Assembly (NCBI RefSeq): GCF_025685685.1
Contig: NZ_JAGSYH010000007.1
Location: 186,001 to 250,000, forward strand
From: Acidicapsa dinghuensis
GTDB lineage: Bacteria; Acidobacteriota; Terriglobia; Terriglobales; Acidobacteriaceae
DNA length: 64,000 nt
Direction of reading: 5' to 3'
Shown here: positions 1-9,400 of the stretch, piece after piece
Numbering within the stretch: the stretch's first letter is position 1
Layout of the letters: each line of letters starts with the position of its first letter
Notes under the pieces: model-generated
The model's input: the letters and a program-made list of their open reading frames with translations, nothing else
Database searches by the model: none
What the model was told of the DNA's origin: nothing
Made by a program: the position numbers and the translations under genes

Positions 1-1
1 C

Positions 2-2704
2 GCGCTGATGTGGACCGATCTGAATGGCCGCAAGCTTGACGGCATCAAGATCCGCGGCTGGAACGGCGGTGTCGCGCTTGCCCGTGACATTGGCCCAAAT
101 CGAAATCCGGACCACGTTGCCTACACGGTCTACGTCGTCAACCCCAGCCGTGACTTCGGCAAAACCGATCCCGGCGCACTCCAGGTCTATATCTTTACCA
201 AGTCGGGCCTCACGCCACTCGAAAAGGTTGTTGGCGGTATCCAGATTCACGATGCCTTTCGCGAACTCGTTGGCCTCGGAGCCTTCAATGGTCTACTTCT
301 GCTCTCGAATCCAGCAGCTAACGAGATTATTGCCTTCGATGTTCGCCATAACGCACAGGTCTCCTTCGCAAAAATCAAGCTTCCTCATCTTGGCTCTCTC
401 AGTTTTGAACCTGATGGTCATCTGCTGGTCACAACAGACGGCGCGATCACGCGCTTCACTGTGGTCAACGACTGGCGCTCTCTCCAACTCACCAATCCGC
501 AGATCATCGTCCCTGCCTCTGCACTCGAATCACCTAAACAGATCATCGAATCCGATCGCGAGATATACGTTACGGACTGGGGCTCGAGCCACCAGGTCAA
601 GGTCTTTTCCGCCGATACCGGCAAGCAGCTACGCACCATTGGACATCGTGGCGGTCCTCAACTCGGCGCCTACGACGAGCAGCGCATGGCCCACCCTATG
701 GGCATGACGATCGATTCCAACGGCGTCCTCTGGGTAGCTGAAGAGGACTACCTGCCCAAGCGAATCAGCCGCTGGGATGCTAAGACCGGCCGCTTCCTCA
801 ACGCCTGGTACGGCCCCACGCAATATGGTGGCGGCGGCTTCGCTGATCCGCATGATCTCTATCGCGCCTACTATCCTTCGATTGGCAATCCCGGAAGCAT
901 GGGCCTGCTTGAGTTTCGCGTCGACCCCGCAACCGGCAGCTCGCGTCTCACTGCTGTGCGCTATCGTTTTCCTGACCCGCTCAACGACATCATCAGCTAC
1001 GGCGGCTACGCGCCCAAGCCCATCTTCTTTCCGAACGACATGATCCCCGCCGGCTCGCATGGCGGCATTACTCCTGCTCAGACCTTCTATCGCGGTGACC
1101 ATCAATACTTCACTGACTCCTACAACACTTACTGGTACAACCAGACGACCGTCACCACGCTCTGGATACTTGAAGATGGCATCTGCCGTCCGATTGCGAG
1201 CGCCGGCTGGGTTGGATCAGGGCCTCATCACTGGACCACACTCGATCAACCCGAGATCCGCCGAAGGATTCCGGCAGGAGATCCTGATCAGACCTTCTTC
1301 GTCTGGACCGATCGGAATCACGACCACGCTGTTCAAGCCGATGAAGTTCAGTTCTCACGCCCTGCTGTTCCTGGCTCAGCAGGTGTCGTCTTTCAGCCTG
1401 ATCTCTCCGTTATCAGCGGCGGCCCGTATCATTTGCCCACAGCCTCTATCGACGCTGCAGGCGTCCCCAGCTACGATCTCAGCAAGTTAGCGCTCGTCTC
1501 CAACTCCCCAGTCACCGGTGAGGTCGCGCTCAGTCCTGATGGCTGGTTTCTTGCCGGCATGAGTGGCTACAAAGACGGCCATCTGCGCTGGACACTCTCC
1601 ACTCGATCTTCCTCGGTCCCGCCCTCAGGTCCCGGAGATATACAGGACCCCAAGCGCATGCTCGGTTATCCGGTACGCCCAGCTGCTGGTGAGGCCGGCT
1701 ATCTGGTTGCCCGTTACTCCTACATGGGCGAGATCTATATCTACACAGTCGATGGTCTGCTCGTTGCCACTCTGGGCGGTGACACGCGCTTGTCTCCTTT
1801 CTGGCCCTACCCGCAACAGAAACTCGGTATGGAAATCACAGGCCTCAGCTTCGACGCAGAGCAGTTCTGGCCTTTCATGTTCGGCAACGATGACGGCAAT
1901 GTTTACGTTGCCATCGGCAAATGGCACACCTCCGTCGTGCGCCTCGATGGACTGGACTCCATCCAGCGCGTTGACCTCGGCTCCATCGTTGTCAGCAAAG
2001 ATGAGCTTGATGAGACCGCACCACTCCGTGTCGAATCTCTCTCGCGTGAGAGGTTAAAGACTGAAGTTGATGTTCACCATCTCGACGCATCCCCTAGCGC
2101 CTCGCCCGAAAGCTGGCCTGCTAAAGACTGGGCAGCTATCGATAAAAATTCTTCATTTCAGCTCGATACTGACGGCAAGAATCTGATCGTCGCCTATCGT
2201 ACTAATCAGCCCGATCTGCTGCGTAACTCTGCAACCGAATTCCCCTTTGCCTTCACGCAGGGCGGTGGCCTTGACCTGATGGTGCGTGCCTCCGGATCGA
2301 GCGACGATCGCCATGTCGCAACAGGCGATGCCCGCATCTTCGTTACGCGCCGCAACGGCAAGTTGCTTGCCGTCCTCTATCGCCAGAAGACCGACAAACC
2401 GGGCAACCGCGTCACCTTTGCCTCACCCATTGGTGAAGTTGTCTTCGACGATGTCGAGGACATCAGCGATCGCGTGGCGCTTACTTCCAACAATGGCTTT
2501 TACCAGCTCTCCGTGCCGTTGTCACTGCTTGGCCTCGAGCCATCTCCTGGTAAACAGTATCGCGGCGATGTGGGTCTCGTGCTCAGCGACGGCACACGCG
2601 CGCAGGCACGTGTTTATTGGCACAACAAGGCCGACGCCATGACCGCGGATGTCCCCAGCGAAGCACGTTTGAACCCCAGTCAATGGGGTATCTTCCGTTT
2701 CTGA
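2..2704 (+). CDS. Beta-propeller (NHL-like) protein with C-terminal DOMON/CBM9-like domain, 5' partial
   Basis: The reading frame is open from the first bases of the window, so the true start and any signal peptide lie upstream; about 900 residues are visible. The N-terminal two thirds has NHL/propeller-like blades, with segments such as MGMTIDSNGVLWVAEE followed by ISRWDAKTG. Near residue 430 there is an EF-hand-like acidic loop (DRNHDHAVQADE), a pattern typical of calcium-binding extracellular proteins. The last 180 residues are beta-rich and resemble a DOMON-like or CBM9-like carbohydrate-binding domain. I infer an exported, possibly glycan-related protein. It ends 30 bp from the convergent SDR gene. 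No catalytic motif was recognised, and the exact function is unknown. Confidence 0.7.
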   Translation, partial: ALMWTDLNGRKLDGIKIRGWNGGVALARDIGPNRNPDHVAYTVYVVNPSRDFGKTDPGALQVYIFTKSGLTPLEKVVGGIQIHDAFRELVGLGAFNGLLLLSNPAANEIIAFDVRHNAQVSFAKIKLPHLGSLSFEPDGHLLVTTDGAITRFTVVNDWRSLQLTNPQIIVPASALESPKQIIESDREIYVTDWGSSHQVKVFSADTGKQLRTIGHRGGPQLGAYDEQRMAHPMGMTIDSNGVLWVAEEDYLPKRISRWDAKTGRFLNAWYGPTQYGGGGFADPHDLYRAYYPSIGNPGSMGLLEFRVDPATGSSRLTAVRYRFPDPLNDIISYGGYAPKPIFFPNDMIPAGSHGGITPAQTFYRGDHQYFTDSYNTYWYNQTTVTTLWILEDGICRPIASAGWVGSGPHHWTTLDQPEIRRRIPAGDPDQTFFVWTDRNHDHAVQADEVQFSRPAVPGSAGVVFQPDLSVISGGPYHLPTASIDAAGVPSYDLSKLALVSNSPVTGEVALSPDGWFLAGMSGYKDGHLRWTLSTRSSSVPPSGPGDIQDPKRMLGYPVRPAAGEAGYLVARYSYMGEIYIYTVDGLLVATLGGDTRLSPFWPYPQQKLGMEITGLSFDAEQFWPFMFGNDDGNVYVAIGKWHTSVVRLDGLDSIQRVDLGSIVVSKDELDETAPLRVESLSRERLKTEVDVHHLDASPSASPESWPAKDWAAIDKNSSFQLDTDGKNLIVAYRTNQPDLLRNSATEFPFAFTQGGGLDLMVRASGSSDDRHVATGDARIFVTRRNGKLLAVLYRQKTDKPGNRVTFASPIGEVVFDDVEDISDRVALTSNNGFYQLSVPLSLLGLEPSPGKQYRGDVGLVLSDGTRAQARVYWHNKADAMTADVPSEARLNPSQWGIFRF

Positions 2705-2734
2705 GTTCCTGCGTTTGAATCTCAGATTGGCGCT

Positions 2735-3490
2735 CTACAGCCGCACTGCAAGCTGCGCCAGCAGTCCGCCGTCTGCCCTGTACGATGCGCCTGTAATGAA
2801 CGAGGCCTTTTCGCTCAGCAGAAACGCAATCAGATTCGCGATCTCATCCGCATGCGCCACGCGCCCCAGCGGGTGATTCTCTCCCCACTGCTGTAGCGTC
2901 TGCTCGAGCCCATTCGTCCCGCCGAACCGCTCTGCCGACGAGCGTACCATCGGCGTATCAACTGTTCCCGGCAGCACTGCATTCACGCGAATATTGTCCT
3001 TTGCATGATCGACCGCCATCGCGCGCGTCAGCGCCTCCAGAGTGCCTTTACTGGCCGCATACGCCGCAACACCTTCCTGGCATGCAAGCGCCTGCACTGA
3101 CGACACCAGCACAATCGCACCGCCGTTACGCATCTCTGGAATCGCCGCGCGGCATGCCAGAAAGGCTCCGCGTGCATTGGTCGCCTGCACCATATCGTAT
3201 TCTTCAATCGACGTGCTCACGACCGAGCCATAGTGCTGAATCCCAGCGCTGTAAACCAGCCAGTCGAGGGGTACATCCGTGGCCGCCCGGCGTACTGCTT
3301 CAGCTACCTGTTCTGCTTCTCGCACATCGCAGTGGATATACTGGGCCGATCCCTCGTCCGATCCGTTGGGTCTGCGCACATCGGCAATCGAGACCCTCCC
3401 TCCCTGCTCCATCATGAGCCGGGCCGTAGCCCATCCAATACCCGAAGCTCCGCCGAAGATCAGCGCGTTCTTATTCAGGGAATTCTGCAT
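2735..3490 (-). CDS. SDR family oxidoreductase, candidate D-mannonate oxidoreductase
   Basis: A 251-residue classical short-chain dehydrogenase. It has the Rossmann glycine motif GGASGIG (residues 13-19), SAG in place of the usual NAG (81-83), a catalytic serine at 130/131 and the YAASK active site (Tyr144, Lys148). The ATG lies inside the last codons of the upstream mannonate dehydratase gene, a 16-bp overlap, so the two are translationally coupled. In hexuronate catabolism UxuA works with a fructuronate reductase, and in some bacteria that reductase is an SDR protein. The role as D-fructuronate/D-mannonate oxidoreductase is therefore inferred from the pairing. Sequence alone supports only an NAD(P)-dependent SDR enzyme acting in the cytoplasm. 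Confidence 0.9.
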   Translation of the reverse strand: MQNSLNKNALIFGGASGIGWATARLMMEQGGRVSIADVRRPNGSDEGSAQYIHCDVREAEQVAEAVRRAATDVPLDWLVYSAGIQHYGSVVSTSIEEYDMVQATNARGAFLACRAAIPEMRNGGAIVLVSSVQALACQEGVAAYAASKGTLEALTRAMAVDHAKDNIRVNAVLPGTVDTPMVRSSAERFGGTNGLEQTLQQWGENHPLGRVAHADEIANLIAFLLSEKASFITGASYRADGGLLAQLAVRL

Positions 3491-4698
3491 TCCTGCTCAA
3501 CTTTCATTATCAGTCGTTCAGCCATCATAAAGGCTCCACGCAATTCCGCCAGGCCGCGTAAACGTCCCACCGCTGGATATGCCGGGGAAGCCCCGCGCTC
3601 CGTGTCGTTCAAAAGCTCTTGTCCGTGATCGGCACGAAACGGCAGGCTGCGATCATCTCCATGCAATTCGCGCCGATGCTTCTCCCGAACAACCTCGATC
3701 ATGATGCCAATGAGATCCGCATCTCCTTCCAGGTGTGTCGCCTCAAAGAACGACTCCATGCCCGCCACCGAATTCTGTTCACGCTCAGTCGAGCGAAGAT
3801 GCAGAAATCCAATGCGTGGAGCAAACTCAGTAACCATCGCTCGCAGATCGTTGTCTGCCCTGACGCCGAGCGCTCCGGTGCAAAGGGTCAATGAATTTGC
3901 GTCTCCTGGATACTGATCGAGAATCCAACGCAGATCCTTTGCAGTACTCACAACTCTCGGCAGCCCCAACAGTGGCCGCGGTGGGTCATCCGGATGAATA
4001 CAGAGCCTTACGCCGTACTCTTCCGCTACCGGACCAACGGTCTGAAGAAACTCACCAAGTGAGCCGCGAAGCTCGTCGCGGGAGACACCCTCGTAACTTC
4101 GTAACATCTCCGACGTCTCCTCTATTGTCAGTTGCCGATGGCCGCCCGGCAATCCATGCAGAATTGTCGCGCGCAGCGTATCCGCTTCCGCTGGAGAAAG
4201 CTGCCGGAAGTACTTATAAGCCGCGCGACTCGCATCCTCGCCCCACTCCTCCTCCGCATGAGCTCGCTTCAGCATGTACAGATCAAAGGCCGCAAACGCC
4301 AGCGCATCAAACCGCGTTGTGTATCCACCCTTTGGCGCCGGCGCATGCAGATTTGTCCTCATCCAGCTGAAAAGTGGCATCCAGTTGTAGGCGATCGTTC
4401 GGATGCCGCAGCTCGCGAGATTGCGAACAGACTGGGCAAAACTCTCTATATCTTTCGGCCATCCAGGCGCTCGCGTCTTGATGCGTTCCGTCACTTCAAG
4501 GCTTTCGACGACCGTCCACTCCAGTCCCGCCGCGCGAACCTCACTCTGACGTTTCGTGATCGCCTCGACAGACCACACTTCGCCTTGCGGTAACTCGTGC
4601 AGAGCTGTGACGATTCCGACCGCTCCGGCTTCTTTGGCATCTCGCAGAGTGACACGATCTCCGGGGCCAAACCAACGCCATGTCTGCTCCAGTAGCAT
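3475..4698 (-). CDS. uxuA: Mannonate dehydratase
   Basis: A 407-residue protein recognisable as UxuA, which dehydrates D-mannonate to 2-keto-3-deoxygluconate in the hexuronate (glucuronate) pathway. The family signature near the N-terminus is clear (MLLEQTWRWFGPGDRVTL, then GAVGIVTALHELPQGEVW). Further on come the YNWMPLFSWMRT segment and the metal-site region around LCIHPDDPP, with a histidine in FLHLRS. Length is close to the usual 390-400 residues. The ATG follows an AGGAAAGG Shine-Dalgarno. The gene is first in a two-gene minus-strand unit with the SDR gene and is divergent from the chimeric regulator at 4955, which may control it. Cytoplasmic. Confidence 0.95.
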   Translation of the reverse strand: MLLEQTWRWFGPGDRVTLRDAKEAGAVGIVTALHELPQGEVWSVEAITKRQSEVRAAGLEWTVVESLEVTERIKTRAPGWPKDIESFAQSVRNLASCGIRTIAYNWMPLFSWMRTNLHAPAPKGGYTTRFDALAFAAFDLYMLKRAHAEEEWGEDASRAAYKYFRQLSPAEADTLRATILHGLPGGHRQLTIEETSEMLRSYEGVSRDELRGSLGEFLQTVGPVAEEYGVRLCIHPDDPPRPLLGLPRVVSTAKDLRWILDQYPGDANSLTLCTGALGVRADNDLRAMVTEFAPRIGFLHLRSTEREQNSVAGMESFFEATHLEGDADLIGIMIEVVREKHRRELHGDDRSLPFRADHGQELLNDTERGASPAYPAVGRLRGLAELRGAFMMAERLIMKVEQECRIP

Positions 4699-4954
4699 TG
4701 CTACCTTTCCTGAAAGGGATCATTCATCGTGCAGTGATGATCTTCCCGTTTGCCTGTATTGCATGGATTGCGATTAACTTTCTCATGAACGGCTCAAGAG
4801 CGCGAACCGATCACCCTTATCAGTCCTGTCATGTTAAAGCGCAGAAAGCATCGCAAGAAAACGCAATAAAATCAAGAAATAAGTATTTTGCATTGCGAAA
4901 CAGAGTCAGGCAATAGGCCTTGCTTTAAAAAATGCGATCGGCATCGAGGTACTA
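4699..4954. promoter_or_regulatory. Divergent uxuA / regulator control region
   Basis: This 256-bp intergenic region must hold both divergent promoters. It contains repeated CGCAA/TTGCG words (TTGCG at 4768-4772, CGCAA at 4852 and again 10 bp on at 4862), a near-palindrome TTTTGC-ATT-GCGAAA at 4886-4900, and ATGC-GATCG-GCAT at 4932-4944 just before the regulator ATG. LacI- and GntR-type operators often look like this, but the match is imperfect. It does not contain the TCTCG-N5-CGAGA palindrome found downstream of the regulator. Confidence 0.35.
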
Positions 4955-6121
4955 ATGAAATCAGCTTCCAAGATTACCCACAAAGCCACCAGTGCTAAGC
5001 GTGGATATACCGTTCAAGCCGTGGTTCGCGCCGCTGCTATCCTCAATGCCTTTCAATCCACCTCTGAAGTGCTCGATCTCCGCGTCATTGCTTCGCGTGT
5101 TGGTCTGCATAAAGCAACTACCTTTCGCCTGCTTGAAACGCTGGTTGAGACACATCTGATCGAGAGAGCGGGTAAGCAAGGCTATCGCTGCTGTGTCCAG
5201 CCAGCTCGCACCAAGCGCTACCGCATAGGCTACGGATCGCAAACCAGTTTGCTCCCCTTTACCGCGACGGTCAGCGATGGACTCGTTGTAGCCGCGAACG
5301 CTGCAAACATAGACCTGTTTGTCCTGAACAACGGCCTGAGCCCTCGTGTCGCGCTGCAGAACGCAGACACCTTCGTTGCCGAAAGGGTCGACCTCGTCGT
5401 CGACTCCCAGATCAATATCGGCGTCGCGGCAGAGATCGCAGTGAAGTTTTCCGAAGCACGCATCCCCTTCATTGCGCTCGATATTCCTCATCCTGGCGCA
5501 ATCTACTTCGGCGCGGACAACTATAAGGCTGGCCGCATGGCTGGCCGTCATCTCGCTCGATGGGCGACAAAGAACTGGAAGAACGGTCCAGAACAGATCA
5601 TTCTCCTCGGGGTCGACGCGGCTGGCCCTTTGCTCAATGCAAGACTAACGGGCGTACTCGACGGCATCAATGAGGTCAGCACTTTGGGGCACAATATCCC
5701 CACGCATCACTACGACACGAAAGGCGGCCAGTTTGAAGCCACGCTCGACATCATGCGCCGCCACATTCGCCGCAGAAAACCTGAACGCGCGCTCGTTGGA
5801 GCCGTCAACGACTCAACAGCTCTGGGAGCGCTCCAGGCTTTCCGCGAAGCGGGTATCGAGCGCTCCTGCGCCATCGCCGGACAAGACGGAAGCCTTGCAG
5901 CGCGCGAAGAGATGCGGCGGCCTTCAACCCGTTTGATTTGTTCGGTCGCCTACTTTCCCGAGACATACGGAGAGAGGATCATCCGGCTGGCGCTTGACGT
6001 GCTCAAACATAAGCCAGTTGCCCCCGCTGTCTTTGTTCAGCACGAGCTTCTCACTCCGCAGAATGTCGACCAGATATACCCCAACGACACGTGGATGAAA
6101 TCCTCTCCAGAGCGCATTTGA
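4955..6121 (+). CDS. Chimeric transcription regulator: IclR-type HTH fused to periplasmic-binding-protein-like sugar sensor
   Basis: A 388-residue protein. Residues 18-75 form an IclR-type winged helix: AVVRAAAILNAF, then LRVIASRVGLHKATTFRLLETL, then a wing. Instead of the usual IclR effector domain, residues 88-375 are a type 1 periplasmic-binding-protein/LacI-like domain, with IGYGSQTSLLPFTATVSDGL, VDLVVDSQINI, FGADNYKAGRMAGRHL, a VGAVNDSTALGAL hinge strand and CAIAGQDGS. Such domains bind sugars, so this should be a one-component sugar-responsive DNA-binding protein of the cytoplasm; there is no signal peptide. It is divergent from uxuA and precedes the TonB-dependent transporter, so both are candidate targets. 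The domain pairing is unusual for IclR proteins. Confidence 0.85.
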   Translation: MKSASKITHKATSAKRGYTVQAVVRAAAILNAFQSTSEVLDLRVIASRVGLHKATTFRLLETLVETHLIERAGKQGYRCCVQPARTKRYRIGYGSQTSLLPFTATVSDGLVVAANAANIDLFVLNNGLSPRVALQNADTFVAERVDLVVDSQINIGVAAEIAVKFSEARIPFIALDIPHPGAIYFGADNYKAGRMAGRHLARWATKNWKNGPEQIILLGVDAAGPLLNARLTGVLDGINEVSTLGHNIPTHHYDTKGGQFEATLDIMRRHIRRRKPERALVGAVNDSTALGALQAFREAGIERSCAIAGQDGSLAAREEMRRPSTRLICSVAYFPETYGERIIRLALDVLKHKPVAPAVFVQHELLTPQNVDQIYPNDTWMKSSPERI

Positions 6122-6154
6122 GTCCGTTGGAAAGACCTCAGAATGGTCGATATT

Positions 6155-6172
6155 TGTCTCGTTCTGCGAGAT
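6155..6172. promoter_or_regulatory. Palindromic site 1 (TCTCG-N5-CGAGA)
   Basis: A perfect palindrome TCTCG-ttctg-CGAGA at 6157-6171, just downstream of the regulator stop. An inverted copy lies 135 bp away at 6290-6309. The longer shared word TTGTCTCGWTCTGCGAGAT matches at 18 of 19 positions between the copies. It is a candidate operator, or one arm of a foldback sequence. Confidence 0.5.
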
Positions 6173-6289
6173 ATGTGAGCTGATTTTTCTGCAATCTTTT
6201 CATTATCCGTAAAACTAGATTCGGCCTTTAAACATGTATTAAAACACTGAAATTACGCGCCAGGCTCTCTTTACACATTGCAGATAATT

Positions 6290-6309
6290 CATCTCGCAGA
6301 TCGAGACAA
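6290..6309. promoter_or_regulatory. Palindromic site 2 (TCTCG-N5-CGAGA)
   Basis: A perfect palindrome TCTCG-cagat-CGAGA at 6292-6306, in inverted orientation to site 1. Its centre lies about 79 bp upstream of the predicted start of the TonB-transporter transcript, a distance typical of activator sites. The eight-base pair TCTGCAAT (6188-6195) and ATTGCAGA (6277-6284) extends the inverted symmetry between the two sites. Confidence 0.5.
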
Positions 6310-6341
6310 TGAGATGAAGCTGCAATAGCTCATCAATATCG

Positions 6342-6371
6342 TTGACACGCCTTTTTGCAAAGAAATACAAC
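6342..6371 (+). promoter_or_regulatory. Predicted sigma-70-like promoter of the TonB-dependent transporter
   Basis: A perfect TTGACA -35 (6342-6347), an 18-bp spacer and TACAAC as -10 (6366-6371, four of six consensus bases). Transcription would start near 6378, leaving about 68 bases of leader before the ATG at 6446. Confidence 0.5.
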
Positions 6372-6445
6372 ACTGCTCGTTCCAGTCAGCCAGAGATCTT
6401 CAATATGGCGGCTGTTGTACCTGAGCTCGTTTTCCAGGAGGCTTC

Positions 6446-9400
6446 ATGCAACTCAGTAAACAGTACGAGAGTGCGCAGCAAAATTTCTTGCGGAGCTTTT
6501 GCATCCGCCTTAGCGCGCACATGACGTTTATCTTCCCTTGGGCCTTACGTGCCACCGCTGCCGCAGCTTTGGTATCAGCAGTCAGCGCCTGCGCGCAGAC
6601 CGGACAAGGCGCAATCGGCGGATCTGTACGTGACAACTCCGGATCTGTTATCTCTGGCGCCGAAGTTGAGGTCCTTAGCGGGGCGACCGGTGTGAAGCAG
6701 ACAACAACCACCAATCAAAATGGCCTGTTTCAAATCCAGTCTTTAAACCCAGGGCTTTATACGGTCATCGTTCAGAAAGACGGTTTCGAGCGTGCAACGG
6801 CAGAATCCGTAAATGTATCCGGCGTTGGCACAACCCCCATCGACATCACGCTGACCATCGGCGCCGTCAGTCATACCGTTACAGTCAACGCTGATGCGGA
6901 CCTGCTCACAAAGACGGAATCTAACGTCACGACGACGGTCGATCATGCAATCGTTGAGAATCTTCCTTACCCCGAGCGCAGCTCACTCGAGGCATCATTG
7001 CTCGTTCCCGGAGTTGTCGGTGATCCGTTGCAGCCTGGCGGCATTTCCACCGAAAATCCAAACGCCTACACCAGCTATGTCACCCCCGGCGCAGGTATCG
7101 TAGTTGGCGGCGCACCTCCAGGCACCAGCTCCATCGTCGTTGACGGTTCCGACGTCACGCAGCCCAGCCTTGCTCGCACCGGCGTGAATCTCTCCGGCCA
7201 TGAAGTACAAGAGACCACGGTAATCGTAACCGGACTTTCCGCTAAGTATGGCCGTACCGGAGGCGGCGTCATCGTTCAGAGCAGCGCTGCCGGAACCAAC
7301 CAATATCACGGCGCTATCACTTACAGTCACACCGACCCTTACTTCAACGCCTTTCCCGACGGCAATACTGCACCCAGCGCACTGCACGAAAATTACTACG
7401 GCTTCTATGCTGGTGGTCCCGTCTGGGTTCCCAAGATCTATCCCCATAAAGACAGAACGTTTTTCTTTGTTGGAGTTGAGCCCGCACGTCTGCAGAATGC
7501 TTTCGGATTCCGTGGCATCTTTCCAACTCCGGACGAACTCGCCGGCCATCTACAGAACTCCCTGACGCTTCTCAATCAAAGCATCCTCAAGAGCTCCGGC
7601 TACGCAGCGGCGCTTGCAGCTCCTCGAATCGGCTCCATCAACTATCAGTCAACGATCAATGCGAACGGATTCCCCGATGGGCCCTACGATACGTCGCAGA
7701 TTCGCGCCATCGCCAACAACGATGTCTCTGCCCAGCTTGCGCAAAATCCTTTTGCGCAGTTCGTCCTGTCGCAGTTCCCGACGCCTAACAACCCCGGCCC
7801 CTACATCAAGTTCGACAACCCCCAGGCCACACCCCAGAACGACGGCACCAACGCGACTTACCAACGTGGCGTTCTCAACACGGATAATCGCTACTCGATC
7901 CGCATCGATCAGCACTTTAATAACAACGACCGGCTCTTCGCTCGTTACACCGTGATCCCGGTCAGCGCAGCCCGGTTCTTTGCCGTCGATCAGTCAAACC
8001 CGCTGACCATTGTGCCCACTGACTCAGCCAGCACCCACGATATTGCTCTCGGCTACACGCATACCTTCTCAAGCAGCATCGTCAACAGTTTCCATTACTC
8101 TTTCATGCGCGTGAATCAGCAGCGTCTCGCGCCTCCCAGCACACGCAACAAAGACTACGCCGCAGCCTACGGTCTCACGCCTGCTTCCTTTGGCTATGGC
8201 TTCCCCAGCCTCGGCAATCTCAATGCCAACGGCGTCTCCTACACCATGCAGATGGGCCTTTCGACTGCAGCCATTCAGGTTGATCAGAACTTCATTGCTG
8301 GCGACGACTTGACCTGGACGCATGGAAACCATCTGTTCCAGTTCGGCGGCGAGGTCCGCTGGATGCAGTCCAACCAGTACGATCTCGGCGGAGCCACCGG
8401 CGGCCGTTACAGCTTCTCGGCAGGCCAGACCAACAACGGCTCTACTGGAGGAGCCCCACTCGCTACCTTCATCCTGGGAACGATCTCTTCCTTTTCCAAC
8501 ACACCCGTTGAGATTCCCGGCTACTATCGCTGGCGCTACTACGCCGGCTATTTCCAAGATGACTGGAGAATCCTCTCTAACCTCACCATCAATGCTGGAC
8601 TTCGTTACGAACTCGAAACGCCACGCATGGAGAAGTTCAACAATCAGGCCTACGTTGGCCTCAACATTCCCGGCAACCTGAACGGACTCGCAACGACCGC
8701 AGCTTTCTGTTTTTCCGGAGCCTGCGGCAATCCCAAGACATTGTGGCCGATCAACTACATGGGCTTCGAGCCCCGCATTGGCGTTGCCTACTCTCCTACG
8801 CTGAAGACTTCCGTTCGCGCGGCTTACACACTGCAGCGTTTGCCGCTTACCGGTTATGAAAACATCCCTGATCCCGACTTCAACGTAGCATCGCAGGCGG
8901 TCGGCAACCAGAGCGGCGGTGTTACTGCCAACTCGACTGTCAACTACATCACCAACCCCGTTGGACCGCTCACCTCCGCCTATACAGCGCTCAACGGCAA
9001 TCGTGGCCCCATCCTCTACTCCAACGGCCTGGCTCCGGTCTTTGTCGAGCACAGCAGCAAGGTTCCCTATACACAGTCATGGAACCTCACATTGCAATAT
9101 CAGCCTGCGACACGCACCATTCTTCAGGCTTCCTACAACGGCGCCAAGGGTACTCATCTCGTCGGTCCGTTTGGCGGTGCAGGTACTGCCATCGCATTGA
9201 ACGTTCCCGATCTATCCACGATCGTCAATGCTATCCAGACTCATCAAAACCTGGGCCGCAACTTTCCCAATCCCTGGGGCATCACCCAGAATGGATCCCT
9301 CGTATCTGAAACCGGCCTGCAGGCGCTCAACCCTTATCAGAACTTCTTCAATCAATCGCTCAACTACATGTATCCGCGTGGCGGAACGATGGAATACAAC

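Noticed and set aside
8069..9052. 327-codon minus-strand frame inside the TonB transporter
   Set aside because: Antisense to the barrel region, with no recognisable protein features.
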